Shown here: positions 1 to 11,460 of the stretch, piece after piece | How positions within the stretch are numbered: the stretch's first letter is position 1 | How the letters are laid out: the number at the start of each line of letters is the position of its first letter | Assembly: GCF_000069785.1 (NCBI RefSeq) | Contig: NC_010528.1 | Location: forward strand, 3,264,001-3,328,000 | DNA length: 64,000 nt | Reading direction: 5' to 3' | Source of the DNA: Cupriavidus taiwanensis LMG 19424 | GTDB taxonomy: Bacteria > Pseudomonadota > Gammaproteobacteria > Burkholderiales > Burkholderiaceae | Program-made: the position numbers and the translations under genes | The notes under the pieces: generated by a model | Told to the model about the DNA's origin: nothing | The model's database searches: none | The model's input: the letters and a program-made list of their open reading frames with translations, nothing else

Positions 1-603
1 CCATTCGGCCAGCCGCGACGGCGCTGCGGCACAGAGCGCGCGGGCCTGCGCCAGGGACAGCGGCTCCCTCGTGGCAGCGCGCTCGGCCAGCGCCTGGGCC
101 AGGGCACGCACACTGCGGGCACGGGGCGGCACGGCGGCCAGCAGGGTCTGCGCATGGTCCGGCAGCACGCGGTATTCATCGGTGCGGGCACGCTGCGCAA
201 GGTTCGGCCAGCTTTCCGCCTCGCGCAAGGCAGGCGGCAAGGCCGGCAACATCACTTCACCAAGGCGGCGCTGGTAGTAGCGCGCGGCAAACGCCGCCAG
301 CGCGATCCAGTCTGGCTGCAGCGGCGGCAGCCAGTCCAGCCGCTGGGCAACCGGCCGCAGCTTCTCCACAGGCACGTCCGAGGCTTGCGCGGATTCGACC
401 GCCACGCCAACCATGCTGCGGCGGCCGAACGGCACGACCACCAGGTCGCCGGGGGCGACGCCGGCGATGGCGAGGTAATCGAAACAGTCGTCGGCAGGGG
501 TGTCGAGCGCAACCCGGATCACGGGCGGCGCAGGTGAGGCCGTCCCGGCGCTGGAGGATGGCGCCGCGGGTTCGCGAGGGAGCGCGCCGCTATCGGGCAG
601 CAT
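1..603 (-). CDS. priA: Primosomal protein N' (PriA helicase), N-terminal part, cut by window edge
   Basis: PriA is the 3'-to-5' helicase that restarts stalled replication forks by loading the primosome. Reading from the ATG at 603 gives about 201 residues, open to the window edge. After a variable Pro/Ala/Ser-rich start of about 28 residues comes VIRVALDTPADDCFDYLA and then GDLVVVPFGRRSMVGVAV, the FDY and VPFG-R signature of the PriA 3'-DNA-binding domain. The following RPVAQRLDWLPPLQPDWIALAAFAARYY also fits that domain. The helicase motifs lie outside the window, so identification rests on the N-terminal domain alone. hemE lies upstream on the same strand, about 520 bases away, so priA probably has its own promoter. 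The first ATG is assumed to be the start; an internal start near the VIRVALD segment is possible. Confidence 0.82.
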   Translation of the reverse strand, partial: MLPDSGALPREPAAPSSSAGTASPAPPVIRVALDTPADDCFDYLAIAGVAPGDLVVVPFGRRSMVGVAVESAQASDVPVEKLRPVAQRLDWLPPLQPDWIALAAFAARYYQRRLGEVMLPALPPALREAESWPNLAQRARTDEYRVLPDHAQTLLAAVPPRARSVRALAQALAERAATREPLSLAQARALCAAAPSRLAEW

Positions 604-766
604 GTCCAGCCTGGTGCATCGCCGTGGGGCATGCGCCGGGCCAGTGGCGGTGTGCCGGGCCATGCCGGAAGGTCTGTGTGCGGCGCAACATCAACTTAAA
701 GTAAAACTTCAAATGTGGCCCTAAGTCGATGATAGATGACTGGTTTTCCACTAATTCACGCGCCCC

Positions 767-775
767 TGTGGATAA
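767..775 (-). promoter_or_regulatory. DnaA-box consensus match upstream of priA
   Basis: TGTGGATAA on the plus strand is TTATCCACA on the minus strand, the strong DnaA box. It is single here, about 165 bases upstream of the priA start. A lone box may act as a regulatory DnaA site or be chance; nothing around it looks like an origin (no box cluster, no AT-rich repeats). Confidence 0.4.
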
Positions 776-898
776 CTTTGTTGAAAAGTCGCTCTGCATG
801 GCTGGGAAGCCCCGAAAAACAAGGGTTCCACTGGCATCGCCCCCTACTTTGCAAATCTTCCAAAGCCTTAAAAATCAAGGGCTTGCAAACATCCCCCA

Positions 899-943
899 GA
901 TAGGTTAGGGAATAACCCTGTCATGCACTGCGGCAAACCTATC
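899..943. repeat. 8-bp inverted repeat in the priA upstream region
   Basis: GATAGGTT (899-906) and AACCTATC (936-943) are perfect inverted arms separated by 29 bases. Inside lies a second small dyad, GGTTA and TAACC. This could be an operator or an RNA hairpin; no regulator can be assigned. Confidence 0.35.
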
Positions 944-1123
944 GGTGTGCATAAGTCAAGTCCCGTCAGTCAAGTGCGCACACCTTTTTGGCGGTTCGTG
1001 GCGAAAAAGTTAACTTGACATGGTACGGCCGCGCGGTCTGCGCAGCACTGGGTACGGGCGCCGCCGTAACGTTGCAGCGCGGGGCCCTGCCGAAGCGGCC
1101 CGCTTGCCGGCATACCGCGACCG

Positions 1124-2221
1124 TCACTTCCCCGCCGCGCGCAGCTGGCGGCTGTACCCGTGGACCTCGTCGACCAGCACGGAAACGGCCTCGGGCGGCG
1201 TGAACTGAGAGATGCCGTGGCCGAGGTTGAAGACATGGCCGTCGCTGCCGCCGCCGGCGGCATAGCTGTCCAGTACGCCACGTACTTGCGCGCGGATGGC
1301 GGCCTCGGGTGCGAACAGGACGGTGGGGTCGATATTGCCCTGCAATGCCACGCGGCCGCCGGTACGCCGGCGCGCCTCGGCCAGGTTGACGGTCCAGTCC
1401 AGCCCGATGGCATCGGCGCCGGTGTCGGCCAGCGCTTCGAGCCACAGGCCACCGCCCTTGGTGAAGACGATCGCTGGCACTTGCTGCCCGGCGTGCTCGC
1501 GCTTCAGGCCGGCCAGCACGCGGCGCATGTATGCCAGCGAGAACGCCTGGTACATGCCGTCAGCGAGCGCCCCGCCCCAGGTGTCGAAAATCATCACCGC
1601 CTGCGCCCCCGCCTCGATCTGCGCATTCAGGTACGCCGTGACCGCCTGCGCATTGATCTCGAGAATGCGGTGCATCAGGTCGGGGCGGCCGTACATCATC
1701 GCCTTGACCGTGCGGAAGTCGTCCGAGCCGCCGCCCTCCACCATGTAGCAAGCCAGCGTCCAGGGGCTGCCCGAGAAGCCGATCAGCGGCACGCGCTGGC
1801 GGCCGTCCTGCACCAGCGCGCGGCGGATCTCGCTCACGGCGTCAAATACGTACTGCAGCGACGCCATGTCGGGTACGGCCAGCTTGTGCACGTCGGCCTC
1901 GGTGCGCAGCGGATGCGCGAAACGCGGGCCTTCGCCCTGCGCGAACGACAGGCCCAGCCCCATCGCATCCGGCACGGTCAGGATGTCGGAGAAGAGGATG
2001 GCCGCGTCCAGCGGATAGCGATCCAGCGGCTGCAGTGTCACTTCGGTGGCGTAGGCCGGGTTCTTGGCCAGCCCGAGGAAGCTGCCGGCGCGCGCGCGCG
2101 TGGCGTTGTACTCGGGCAGGTAGCGGCCTGCCTGGCGCATCAGCCACAGCGGCGTGTATTCGGTGGGCTGGCGGCGCAGCGCGCGCAGGAAGGTATCGTT
2201 CTGCAGTGCGGTCATGGTCAT
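1124..2221 (-). CDS. hemE: Uroporphyrinogen decarboxylase
   Basis: HemE removes the four acetate carboxyl groups of uroporphyrinogen III to give coproporphyrinogen III, a cytoplasmic step of haem synthesis. The 365-residue product is of normal family length. The N-terminal signature [15 protein letters not shown] is present at about residues 24-38, with the substrate-contacting arginine. The second family signature, [18 protein letters not shown], lies near residue 150, and the C-terminal [13 protein letters not shown] segment is typical. The ATG at 2221 is followed by [20 protein letters not shown], the usual HemE start; MTALQ two codons in is an alternative. It lies between priA and an esterase gene on the same strand but with gaps on both sides, so it is probably transcribed alone. 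Confidence 0.97.
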   Translation of the reverse strand: MTMTALQNDTFLRALRRQPTEYTPLWLMRQAGRYLPEYNATRARAGSFLGLAKNPAYATEVTLQPLDRYPLDAAILFSDILTVPDAMGLGLSFAQGEGPRFAHPLRTEADVHKLAVPDMASLQYVFDAVSEIRRALVQDGRQRVPLIGFSGSPWTLACYMVEGGGSDDFRTVKAMMYGRPDLMHRILEINAQAVTAYLNAQIEAGAQAVMIFDTWGGALADGMYQAFSLAYMRRVLAGLKREHAGQQVPAIVFTKGGGLWLEALADTGADAIGLDWTVNLAEARRRTGGRVALQGNIDPTVLFAPEAAIRAQVRGVLDSYAAGGGSDGHVFNLGHGISQFTPPEAVSVLVDEVHGYSRQLRAAGK

Positions 2222-2267
2222 CCTCGTAAGACCGCCATTCTAAGGGATGGCCGCGCGCGGATGCCCC

Positions 2268-3218
2268 TCAGACGTCGTCGATCATCCCGGCGAACGCCGA
2301 CGCGGCGCGCCGCATCCATTCCCGCGCACGCTCGGCCTCGGGCTGCAGCCGCGCGAAGCCGTGGGTCATGCCGCCTGCCTCGATGGTAATGACCGGGGCA
2401 TCGTGGCGCACCAGGAAGTCGGCATAGGCCAGGCCGTCGTCGCGCAGCACGTCGTGCGCCGCCACCAGCACCACGGTGGCCGGCGGGCGCACCGGCGGCG
2501 CGGCCATCAGGTGCACGCGCGGATCGGCGTGGGCGGCGCCCTGCGCCAGCGCTTCAGCGCCGATGAACTGGGTCCAGAACCACGCCATCTCGTCACGCGT
2601 CAGGCCCGGGCCGTCGGCGAAGGCGCGATAGCTTTCGGTGGTGAGCACCGGCGCGGCGACCGGATAGATCAGCAGCTGGGCATCGACCCGCACCGCGTCG
2701 CCGGCATTGATCTGCTGCGCGGCCTGCGCAGCGAGGTGGCCGCCGGCACTGTCGCCGGCCACGGCCAGGAAGCCCGGCGCCAGGCCCAGCGCCTGGCGCT
2801 GGCCGGCAAGCCAGAGGACGGCTTGCATGGCGTCGTCGCAGGGCGCCGGGAAGGCGTGCTCGGGGGCAAGCCGGTAATCGACGCTGGCCACGGCACAACC
2901 GGTATCGGCAGCCAGCAGGGCCGCCACGGTATGGTGCGTCTGGGTCGAGCCGATCACCCAGCCGCCGCCGTGGAAGTACACCATCAGCCGCGGCGCTGCC
3001 ACGCCAGCCGGGCGGAACAGCCGTGCCCCGAGCGTGCGCCCGGCCAGCGCCACGTCCAGCTGCTGCACGACCACGCCCTCCGGATCGGGCCGCAACGAGG
3101 CGGCGGCAATCTCGGCGAAACGGGCTCGCTGCGCCGGGACGTCGGCTGGAGCCGGCTCCGAGGCATAGCGTTCGGCCAGGCGGCGGTAATAGGAGAGCAG
3201 TTGCGGATCGATGGCCAT
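2268..3218 (-). CDS. Alpha/beta-hydrolase, HSL-type esterase/lipase
   Basis: A 316-residue alpha/beta-hydrolase of the hormone-sensitive-lipase group. The oxyanion-hole motif HGGGW appears in MVYFHGGGWVIGS (about residues 79-92), and the nucleophile elbow is GDSAGGHLA (about 154-162), with Ser in GDSAG as catalytic base acceptor. The acidic and histidine members are probably in VAAHDVLRDDG and GGMTHGFARL near the C-terminus, as in this family. No signal peptide is visible, so a cytoplasmic carboxylesterase acting on short acyl esters is expected; the natural substrate cannot be deduced. It lies 46 bases upstream of hemE and 47 bases downstream of the CoA-binding gene, so the three may be co-transcribed. 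Confidence 0.88.
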   Translation of the reverse strand: MAIDPQLLSYYRRLAERYASEPAPADVPAQRARFAEIAAASLRPDPEGVVVQQLDVALAGRTLGARLFRPAGVAAPRLMVYFHGGGWVIGSTQTHHTVAALLAADTGCAVASVDYRLAPEHAFPAPCDDAMQAVLWLAGQRQALGLAPGFLAVAGDSAGGHLAAQAAQQINAGDAVRVDAQLLIYPVAAPVLTTESYRAFADGPGLTRDEMAWFWTQFIGAEALAQGAAHADPRVHLMAAPPVRPPATVVLVAAHDVLRDDGLAYADFLVRHDAPVITIEAGGMTHGFARLQPEAERAREWMRRAASAFAGMIDDV

Positions 3219-3265
3219 GGTCGGCGGCAGATGCAGAAATCGTAAGGGAGGAGGATCGGCGAGGG

Positions 3266-3706
3266 TCAGGCCTGGCCAAGCCGGCGCGTCAGCTCGATCT
3301 TGCTGCAGCAGTCCTGCACCGCCAGCAGCCCCGCATCGGTGGCGTGGCGCACCGCCTGGTCGTTGACAATGCCAAGCTGCAACCAGACCCCGCGCGCACC
3401 GATGGCGATGGCCTCGTCGACCACACCTGGCGTGTCTTCAGCGCGGCGGAAGATATCCACCCATTCGATGGGCGCGCCGGCCGCCGCGGCAGCATGGGCC
3501 GCCTCGCGCAGCGTGGCGTGGCAGGTCTCGCCCAGGATGCGATCGCCGGCATGGCGCGGATTGACCGGCACAATGCGGAAGCCATGGCCTTGCAGGAATT
3601 CGGCCACCTCATGGCTGGGCCGCTCCGGGCGGTCGGACAGGCCGACCACGGCTACGGTCTTCATTGCCAGCATGGCTGGTATGGCTTGCTGCATTTCAGG
3701 CGCCAT
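3266..3706 (-). CDS. CoA-binding domain protein (YccU-like)
   Basis: A small cytoplasmic protein with one Rossmann-like CoA-binding domain, as found alone in YccU-type proteins of unknown role. The frame shows TVAVVGLSDRPERPSHEVAEFLQ, then RIVPVNPRHAG and the later WLQLGIVNDQAVRHATDAGL, all typical of this domain. I placed the start at the ATG at 3706 (MAPEMQQAIPAML), because GGAG sits a few bases upstream; this gives 146 residues, the usual size. An in-frame ATG at 3730 (MNTHTGD) lacks a clear ribosome site, and the frame extends to 3874 without family similarity. The family's metabolic role is unknown. Confidence 0.87.
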   Translation of the reverse strand: MAPEMQQAIPAMLAMKTVAVVGLSDRPERPSHEVAEFLQGHGFRIVPVNPRHAGDRILGETCHATLREAAHAAAAAGAPIEWVDIFRRAEDTPGVVDEAIAIGARGVWLQLGIVNDQAVRHATDAGLLAVQDCCSKIELTRRLGQA

Positions 3707-4338
3707 GGCATCTCCGGTGTGGGTGTTCATCAAGTGACGGTGGGGCGCCAGGCAAGCCGGTGCGCCCGGCGCACCAGACCAATCGTAACCGCAATTGTCA
3801 CGCAGGATTTGGTGCGGAAACGAACATGGAATCAGCCAATATAAAGATAATCCCGCAGCACCTGGCGCCGGCAAAGGTGACGCATACGCGCGAAAATATG
3901 CCGATCACGCCGGATTTTAAGCGCTCCGGCTTTCAACTTCTTTCAAAACGATACATTTTGTTACTGCCATGCCAGGGAGTTTCCCCCACAATGCATTGAC
4001 ACACCCGCTGTCCGGGCGTGGCGCCCCGGTGAAAATGGCAGTGCAGACTAAAGGGGCGTGGTGAAGAAAGCCTTTTTGTAGCGTTTCCGGCAGTAACCCG
4101 ATTTTCCGATCCAGCGTAAAGCTTGCTGGACCGGAGCACCAGGAAGACCGTTGCAGCGCGTGGCCTTTGCGGCCTGTGTGCGGATATGTGGATATCCGGT
4201 GCGCCTTGCTTGTCGACCTGGACCGAACCCGTTCCTTCGAATTGACCCCTCGAAGGGATTTTCCCGTCCGCGCGGAGCCTCCCCGGCCCGCGCGCTTTTT
4301 TTTGTCCAGGCGCGACAAAAGCATATCGCCGCACTCAC
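3707..4338. other. Intergenic region between atpC and the CoA-binding gene
   Basis: About 630 bases with no credible gene. Several short overlapping frames exist on both strands, but none has a ribosome site or protein-like composition. The stretch is AT-richer than its surroundings, with a T/A-rich patch at 3,900-3,970. A weak minus-strand promoter candidate for the CoA-binding gene lies around 3,840-3,880 (TTGCCG, 16 bases, GATTAT on the minus strand). A small RNA cannot be excluded but nothing shows one. Confidence 0.5.
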
Positions 4339-4368
4339 AAAAAAGGCAGCCTCGCGGCTGCCTTTTTT
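4339..4368 (-). terminator. Rho-independent terminator of the atp operon
   Basis: The 13-bp perfect stem AAAAAAGGCAGCC (4339-4351) pairs with GGCTGCCTTTTTT (4356-4368) around a TCGC loop. Read leftward it is a G/C-rich hairpin with a six-U tail, 45 bases after the atpC stop. Because the A and T runs are symmetric, it could also stop rightward transcription. Confidence 0.93.
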
Positions 4369-4413
4369 AATGTCGCATCGAAAAAACAACAATGCGACAG
4401 TGCTGCGCGATGC

Positions 4414-4830
4414 TTACTTCTTCCGACGCAGGCGGGCGATCGCTGCCAGTTGCGCGGCGGCCACGGCCAGTTCGCTCTGGGCACGGGCAAGGTCGAGGTC
4501 GCTGCTCTGATTCTGCATCAGCTCCTCGGCGGCGCGCTTGGCTTCCTGGGCCTTGGCTTCGTCCAGGTCGCCACCGCGGATCGCGGTGTCGGCCAGCACG
4601 GTGACGTGCTTGGGCTGCACTTCGAGAATGCCGCCGGCAACGAACACGAACTCTTCGCTGCCGTCTTCCTTCTCGATGCGCACTGCACCCGGCTGGATGC
4701 GCGTGATCAGCGGCGTGTGGCCGGGCAGGATGCCCAGCTCACCCGACTCGCCCGGCAGCGCCACGAACTTCGCCTGGCCGGAGAAGATCGACGCTTCCGC
4801 GCTGACGACGTCTACAAGAATGGTTGCCAT
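4414..4830 (-). CDS. atpC: ATP synthase F1 subunit epsilon
   Basis: Epsilon is part of the central stalk of F1 and couples rotation to catalysis; its C-terminal helices can inhibit ATP hydrolysis. The product is 138 residues. The beta-sandwich N-terminal domain shows [13 protein letters not shown], the conserved [18 protein letters not shown] (about residues 25-42), and the C-terminal Ala/Glu/Lys-rich helical hairpin ends in ARLRRKK. The ATG at 4830 was chosen because AAGGAA lies just upstream and [12 protein letters not shown] is the family start; the frame extends nine codons further without support. Last gene of the atp operon, followed by the terminator. Confidence 0.96.
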   Translation of the reverse strand: MATILVDVVSAEASIFSGQAKFVALPGESGELGILPGHTPLITRIQPGAVRIEKEDGSEEFVFVAGGILEVQPKHVTVLADTAIRGGDLDEAKAQEAKRAAEELMQNQSSDLDLARAQSELAVAAAQLAAIARLRRKK

Positions 4831-4929
4831 ATGAATTCCTTTGTCCGTTCGCTTCACTTCTGACGGCAGGCCGCGCGGGGCGGCCTGACGCCACTCCCGC
4901 GCCGGAGCACGGGAGCGTCAAAGCGAGGC

Positions 4930-6366
<1,437 letters not shown>

Positions 6367-7242
6367 TTAGACCGCAGCTGCACCGCTGACGATTTCCGAC
6401 AGTTCCTTGGTAATCGCGGCCTGACGGGTCTTGTTGTAGACCAGTTGCAGTTCGCCGATCACGTTCTTGGCGTTGTCGGACGCAGCCTTCATGGCCACCA
6501 TGCGCGCCGATTGCTCGGACGCCATGTTCTCGGCCACGGCCTGGTACACCAGCGCCTCGACGTAGCGGACCAGCAGCTCTTCCACGACGGTCTGGGCGTC
6601 AGGCTCGTAGATGTAGTCCCACGAGTAGGCGCGCTTCTCTTCTTCGGTCTGCGACAGCTTGTCGGCGGCGAGCGGCAGCAGCTGCTCAACCATCGGTTCC
6701 TGCTTCATCGTGTTGATGAACTTGGTGTACGCCAGGTACACCGCGTCGACTTCACCATTGGTGAATGCGTCGAGCTGGACCTTGATCGCGCCGATCAGCT
6801 TTTCCAGATGCGGGGTGTCACCGAGGTGCACCACGTGCGAAACCACCTTGGCGCCGATCCGGCCCAGGAACTGCATGCCCTTGGTGCCGATGGCGGTGGC
6901 TTGGACGTCCACGCCGCGGCCTTGCAGGCTCTTCAGTTCATTGGTGACCGAGCGCAACACGTTCGTGTTCAGGCCGCCGCACAGCCCCTTGTCGGTCGTG
7001 ACCACGATCATGCCGACGCGCTTGACTTCGCGCTCCTGCATGAACGGATGCTTGAACTCGGGGTTGGCCGTAGCCAGATGCGCCGCGATGTTGCGCACCT
7101 TCTCGGCATAGGGACGGGCGTTGCGCATCCGCTCCTGCGCCTTGCGCATCTTGGACGCGGCGACCATCTCCATCGCCTTGGTGATCTTGCGCGTGTTCTG
7201 CACGCTCTTGATCTTGGTTCGAATCTCTTTCGTTCCGGCCAT
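6367..7242 (-). CDS. atpG: ATP synthase F1 subunit gamma
   Basis: Gamma is the rotating shaft of F1. The 291-residue product begins [35 protein letters not shown], the conserved N-terminal helix, and ends with the matching C-terminal helix ([40 protein letters not shown]), the two forming the coiled coil inside the alpha3beta3 ring. The central Rossmann-like part contains [13 protein letters not shown]. The ATG at 7242 has AGGAAG (AGAGGAAGAT) a few bases upstream. Gene order atpA-atpG-atpD is canonical. Confidence 0.97.
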
Positions 7243-7316
7243 ATCTTCCTCTCCATCCGAACCATCGCCGCGCCGGCGTGAGCCAGGCGCGGCGACGATG
7301 TCGTGGAATTACGCGG

Positions 7317-8858
7317 TTAGAACGCGGCGGACTTCTTGAAATCCTCGACAGCGGCACGCAGGGCGGCTTCATCTTCCTTCGAGAGCTGCTTGGTCTCTTC
7401 GATGCGGTTGATGAGGTCGGCGTACTTGGTCTTCAGGTGGTCGTGCAGGCCCTTCTCGAACGGCAGGATGTCCTTCACTTCCACGTTGTCGAGGAAGCCG
7501 TTGTTGGCGGCGAACAGCGAAGCCGACAGCTGCCACACTTGCAGCGGCTGGTATTGCGGCTGCTTCAGCAGTTCGGTCACGCGGCGGCCGCGCTCCAGCT
7601 GCTTGCGGGTGGCATCGTCCAGGTCCGAGGCAAACTGCGCGAACGCAGCCAGTTCACGATACTGGGCCAGGTCGGTACGGATACCGCCGGACAGGTTCTT
7701 CACCACCTTGGTCTGCGCAGCACCACCGACGCGCGACACCGAGATACCGGCGTTGATGGCGGGGCGGATACCGGCGTTGAACAGATCGGTTTCCAGGAAG
7801 ATCTGGCCGTCCGTGATCGAGATCACGTTGGTCGGCACGAACGCGGACACGTCGCCGGCCTGCGTTTCGATCACCGGCAGCGCGGTCAGCGAACCGGTCT
7901 TGCCCTTGACGGCGCCGTTGGTGAACTTCTCGACGTAGTCGGCATTCACGCGGGCAGCACGCTCCAGCAGGCGCGAGTGCAGGTAGAACACGTCGCCCGG
8001 GTAAGCTTCGCGGCCCGGCGGGCGGCGCAGCAGCAGCGACACCTGGCGGTAGGCCCAGGCTTGCTTGGTCAGGTCGTCATAGACGATCAGCGCGTCTTCG
8101 CCGCGGTCGCGGAAGTACTCGCCCATGGTGCAGCCGGCGTAGGCGGCCAGGTACTGCATGGCGGCCGAGTCCGAAGCGGCGGCGGCGACGACGACGGTGT
8201 ATTCCATCGCGCCGTGCTCTTCCAGCTTGCGCACCACGTTGGCAATGGTCGAAGCCTTCTGGCCGATTGCCACGTACACGCAGAAGACGCCCTTGCCCTT
8301 CTGGTTGATGATGGCGTCGACAGCGACGGCGGTCTTGCCGGTCTGGCGGTCGCCAATGATCAGCTCACGCTGGCCACGGCCGATCGGCACCATCGCGTCG
8401 ATCGACTTCAGGCCGGTCTGTACCGGCTGGCTCACCGACTGACGCGCGATCACGCCCGGCGCGACCTTCTCGATCACGTCCGTTTCCTTGGCGTTGATCG
8501 GGCCCTTGCCGTCGATCGGCTGGCCCAGCGTGTTGACCACGCGGCCCAGCAGTTCCTTGCCCACCGGCACTTCCAGAATGCGGCCGGTGCACTTGACCGT
8601 GTCGCCTTCGGAAATATGTTCGTACTCACCCAGCACCACGGCGCCGACCGAGTCGCGCTCGAGGTTCAGCGCGAGGCCGAAGGTGTTGCCGGGGAATTCC
8701 AGCATCTCGCCCTGCATCACGCCAGACAGGCCATGCACGCGGCAGATACCATCGGTCACGGAGATCACCGTGCCGGTGTTGCGCACTTCAGCTTCGGCGC
8801 CAAGGCCCGAGATGCGGGTCTTGATCAGCTCGCTGATTTCTGAGGGGTTCAGTTGCAT
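7317..8858 (-). CDS. atpA: ATP synthase F1 subunit alpha
   Basis: Alpha holds the non-catalytic nucleotide sites and contributes the arginine finger to the catalytic sites. The product is 513 residues, the standard length. Walker A is [15 protein letters not shown] near residue 170; the segment [17 protein letters not shown] carries Walker [24 protein letters not shown] and the later [10 protein letters not shown] are signature blocks. I start at the ATG at 8858 ([13 protein letters not shown]), with AGGAG seven bases upstream; the preceding in-frame GTG at 8861 is less well spaced. It follows atpH by 38 bases. Confidence 0.98.
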   Translation of the reverse strand: MQLNPSEISELIKTRISGLGAEAEVRNTGTVISVTDGICRVHGLSGVMQGEMLEFPGNTFGLALNLERDSVGAVVLGEYEHISEGDTVKCTGRILEVPVGKELLGRVVNTLGQPIDGKGPINAKETDVIEKVAPGVIARQSVSQPVQTGLKSIDAMVPIGRGQRELIIGDRQTGKTAVAVDAIINQKGKGVFCVYVAIGQKASTIANVVRKLEEHGAMEYTVVVAAAASDSAAMQYLAAYAGCTMGEYFRDRGEDALIVYDDLTKQAWAYRQVSLLLRRPPGREAYPGDVFYLHSRLLERAARVNADYVEKFTNGAVKGKTGSLTALPVIETQAGDVSAFVPTNVISITDGQIFLETDLFNAGIRPAINAGISVSRVGGAAQTKVVKNLSGGIRTDLAQYRELAAFAQFASDLDDATRKQLERGRRVTELLKQPQYQPLQVWQLSASLFAANNGFLDNVEVKDILPFEKGLHDHLKTKYADLINRIEETKQLSKEDEAALRAAVEDFKKSAAF

Positions 8859-8896
8859 CACAATGCTCCTAATTCTTCAATCCGTCGGACGGCCGC

Positions 8897-9442
8897 TCAG
8901 GCGGCGGTCAGCGCGGTTTGCATGGCTGCCAGGCGCGCACGCACAGAGGTGTCGAGCACTTCGTCGCCAACCTTGACGCTGACGCCGCCGATCAGGGACG
9001 GGTCCACCGCCACCTGCGCGTACAGCTTGCGGCCGAACTTGCGTTCGAGTGCGGCGACCAGGTCGTTCAGCTGACCATCTTCCAGCGGGAAAGCGCTGGT
9101 GATTTCAACGTCGGACGACCCTTCGCGGGCGTTCTTGAGCGCATGGAACTGTTCGGCGATGTCGGGCATCACCGTCAGGCGGCCGTTTTCCACCAGCAGC
9201 TGCACGAAGCGGCGCGCTTCATCGCTGACGGGGGACTTCAGCACCGACAGGAACAGTTCGGCCAGCTTGTCGCCGGGAACGTTCGGATCGTCGGCGACCG
9301 CCTTCATGTCGGGATTGGCGGCAACCTGCCCCATCTCCGACACCAGCTCGGACCATGCACCCAGGTTGCCTGCGCTCGATTCACTGGCGACGCGGAACAG
9401 CGCCTCAGCGTAGGGACGGGCAATGGTTGCGGTTTCAGCCAT
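8897..9442 (-). CDS. atpH: ATP synthase F1 subunit delta
   Basis: Delta (OSCP) joins the top of F1 to the peripheral b-stalk. The 181-residue product starts [19 protein letters not shown], the conserved IARPYAxALF N-terminal motif, and carries LLVENGRL near residue 85 and a C-terminal domain with [20 protein letters not shown], the last family signature. Length and ends match the family. It starts two bases after the atpF stop, so the two are probably translationally coupled. Confidence 0.97.
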   Translation of the reverse strand: MAETATIARPYAEALFRVASESSAGNLGAWSELVSEMGQVAANPDMKAVADDPNVPGDKLAELFLSVLKSPVSDEARRFVQLLVENGRLTVMPDIAEQFHALKNAREGSSDVEITSAFPLEDGQLNDLVAALERKFGRKLYAQVAVDPSLIGGVSVKVGDEVLDTSVRARLAAMQTALTAA

Positions 9443-9444
9443 GA

Positions 9445-9915
9445 TTAGAGCTCAGCCTTGAGTTGATTGAGCAGGTCGGCGTGGACCTGCGCGTTCACTT
9501 CACGCTTGAGGATCTGCTCGGCACCCTTGACGGCGAGCACGGCAACCTGGTCACGCAGTGCTTCACGTGCGCGGGTAGCTTGCTGCTCGGCTTCGGCCTT
9601 GGCCTGGGCGATGATGCGTGCGGCTTCTGCCTGGGCGTTCTGCTTGATCTCGTCGGCCGTCAGCTGGGCGCGCTTCTCGGCGTCAGCGACACGTTGAGCG
9701 CCTTCGGTGCGGGCTTCGGCCATGGCCTGGTCCACACGCTTGTTGGCGAGTTCAAGCTCGGCCTTGCCCTTCTCGGCAGCGGCGAGGCCATCGGCGATCT
9801 TCTTTGCGCGTTCGTCGAGCGCCTTCACCAGCGGCGGCCAAATGAATTTGGCAACAACCCACCACAGGATGAAGAACACGACCATCTGCGCAAAAAACGT
9901 TGCGTTCAGATTCAT
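9445..9915 (-). CDS. atpF: ATP synthase Fo subunit b
   Basis: Subunit b forms the peripheral stalk that holds F1 against the membrane stator. The product is 156 residues: one N-terminal membrane helix ([22 protein letters not shown], roughly residues 5-26), then the conserved [22 protein letters not shown] and a long Ala/Glu/Lys/Arg coiled coil ([19 protein letters not shown] and similar) to the C-terminus. A single copy is present, so the stalk is a homodimer, unlike phototrophs with b and b'. It lies between atpE and atpH in the canonical order. Confidence 0.97.
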   Translation of the reverse strand: MNLNATFFAQMVVFFILWWVVAKFIWPPLVKALDERAKKIADGLAAAEKGKAELELANKRVDQAMAEARTEGAQRVADAEKRAQLTADEIKQNAQAEAARIIAQAKAEAEQQATRAREALRDQVAVLAVKGAEQILKREVNAQVHADLLNQLKAEL

Positions 9916-10014
9916 GGTGTGTTCCTTTCGGTAATCAAACTACAGATAAATGCACAAAAGGCGGCCAGGCTGGTGGCCCGCGCCGCCCGTCAGCATCATG
10001 CAGACCGAAAAGAA

Positions 10015-10296
<282 letters not shown>

Positions 10297-10352
10297 TTAG
10301 AGAGACTTAGAACCAAAAAACTAAAAAACCAAAAACCTGAAACTTGCAGCGA

Positions 10353-11219
10353 TCAGTGGTGATCGTGAGCCTGGCCGATGTACACCAGCGTCAGCATCAT
10401 GAAAATGAAGGCCTGGAGCAGGACGATCAGGATGTGGAAGATCGCCCAGACCGCGCCGGCCACGACATGGCCGACAAAGCCCAGCGCCGACAGGTCCGCG
10501 CTGAACGTCCAGATGGAACCCAGCAGCGCGATCAGCAGGAACACCAGTTCGCCGGCGTACATGTTGCCGAACAACCGCATGCCGAGCGAAACGGCCTTGG
10601 CCAGGAATTCGATGATGTTCAGGACCAGGTTGAACGGGGCCAGGTACCACTTGGCGCCGAACGGGGCCGAGAACAGCTCATGCATGAAGCCGCCCGCGCC
10701 CTTGATCTTGAAGCTGTAGTAGATCATCAGCACCAGCACGGCGCACGACATGCCCAGCGTGCCGTTCAGGTCGGCCGTGGCCACTGCGCGGTGGTGGGGG
10801 ATATGGATGTGGAAGATCTCGAGGACCTTGTTCAGGCCGGTGACCCAGTCGACCGGAATCAGGTCGATCGCGTTCATCATGGTGATCCAGCAGAACACCA
10901 TCAGCGCCAGCGGGGCGATCCACGAACGGTCGCCATGGATGATGCCCTTGGCCTGGTCGTCGACCATTTCGACAATCATTTCGACAAAGGCCTGGAAGCG
11001 GCCCGGCACGCCCGAGGTGACGCGGCGCGCGGCGGCGTACAGGAACAGCACGGCGATGGCGCCGCACAGCACCGACCAGAACACCGTGTCATAGTTGATC
11101 ACGGAGAAATCGACCACGGACGCCTGCTTGCCGCCGACCGAGTTCAAGTTCTGCAAGTGTTCGGCGATATAGCCGGAGGGTGTCAGCACGTGTTCCGCGC
11201 TTTGGGTAGCTTCTGCCAT
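10353..11219 (-). CDS. atpB: ATP synthase Fo subunit a
   Basis: Subunit a provides the two proton half-channels beside the c-ring. The product is 288 residues with five to six membrane helices. The essential arginine lies in [18 protein letters not shown] and the C-terminal helix holds [33 protein letters not shown] is another conserved block. The start is the ATG at 11219 ([12 protein letters not shown]); the frame runs 42 codons further upstream through a basic, low-complexity stretch that is not family-like. No strong Shine-Dalgarno precedes this ATG, which is unusual for this operon. Confidence 0.95.
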   Translation of the reverse strand: MAEATQSAEHVLTPSGYIAEHLQNLNSVGGKQASVVDFSVINYDTVFWSVLCGAIAVLFLYAAARRVTSGVPGRFQAFVEMIVEMVDDQAKGIIHGDRSWIAPLALMVFCWITMMNAIDLIPVDWVTGLNKVLEIFHIHIPHHRAVATADLNGTLGMSCAVLVLMIYYSFKIKGAGGFMHELFSAPFGAKWYLAPFNLVLNIIEFLAKAVSLGMRLFGNMYAGELVFLLIALLGSIWTFSADLSALGFVGHVVAGAVWAIFHILIVLLQAFIFMMLTLVYIGQAHDHH

Positions 11220-11460
11220 TGTCGAATCGAACGGTATATTGCGAAATCTTCGGGCCGCGCGCCGCGCATTGTCGCAGCACCCGGTACGCGTCTTGCATTG
11301 CCTTCGGCGGATTCGCCGGTCACCGCGATGCAAGCGGGTTTCCAACCTTGGCCGTGTCCGGTGTCAGCGCCATGAAAACCGCCGCAGCCGTCACGGAAAC
11401 TCTTGATATTCCGTCTTGGTGCCACCACTTGCGCAGCAAGCACCGTTTTCGAGCAGCGGC

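Larger units (their letters stand above)
604..1123. other. Intergenic region between hemE and priA
   Basis: This 520-base gap is more AT-rich than the flanking genes and no open frame in it looks coding. It holds a perfect DnaA-box match on the minus strand (767-775), an 8-bp inverted repeat (899-906 with 936-943), and a duplicated GTCAAG at about 955-980. Being upstream of priA, it probably contains that gene's promoter, but I could not pick a convincing -35/-10 pair. No clear U-tailed terminator for hemE is visible. Confidence 0.6.

Noticed and set aside
3917..4392. Several overlapping minus-strand frames between atpC and the CoA-binding gene
   Set aside because: Three frames compete, none has a ribosome site or protein-like composition, and the region is AT-rich intergenic DNA.
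7200..7220. tRNA-like GGTTCGAATCTC in atpG
   Set aside because: It is part of the coding sequence of subunit gamma; no acceptor stem or D arm is present.
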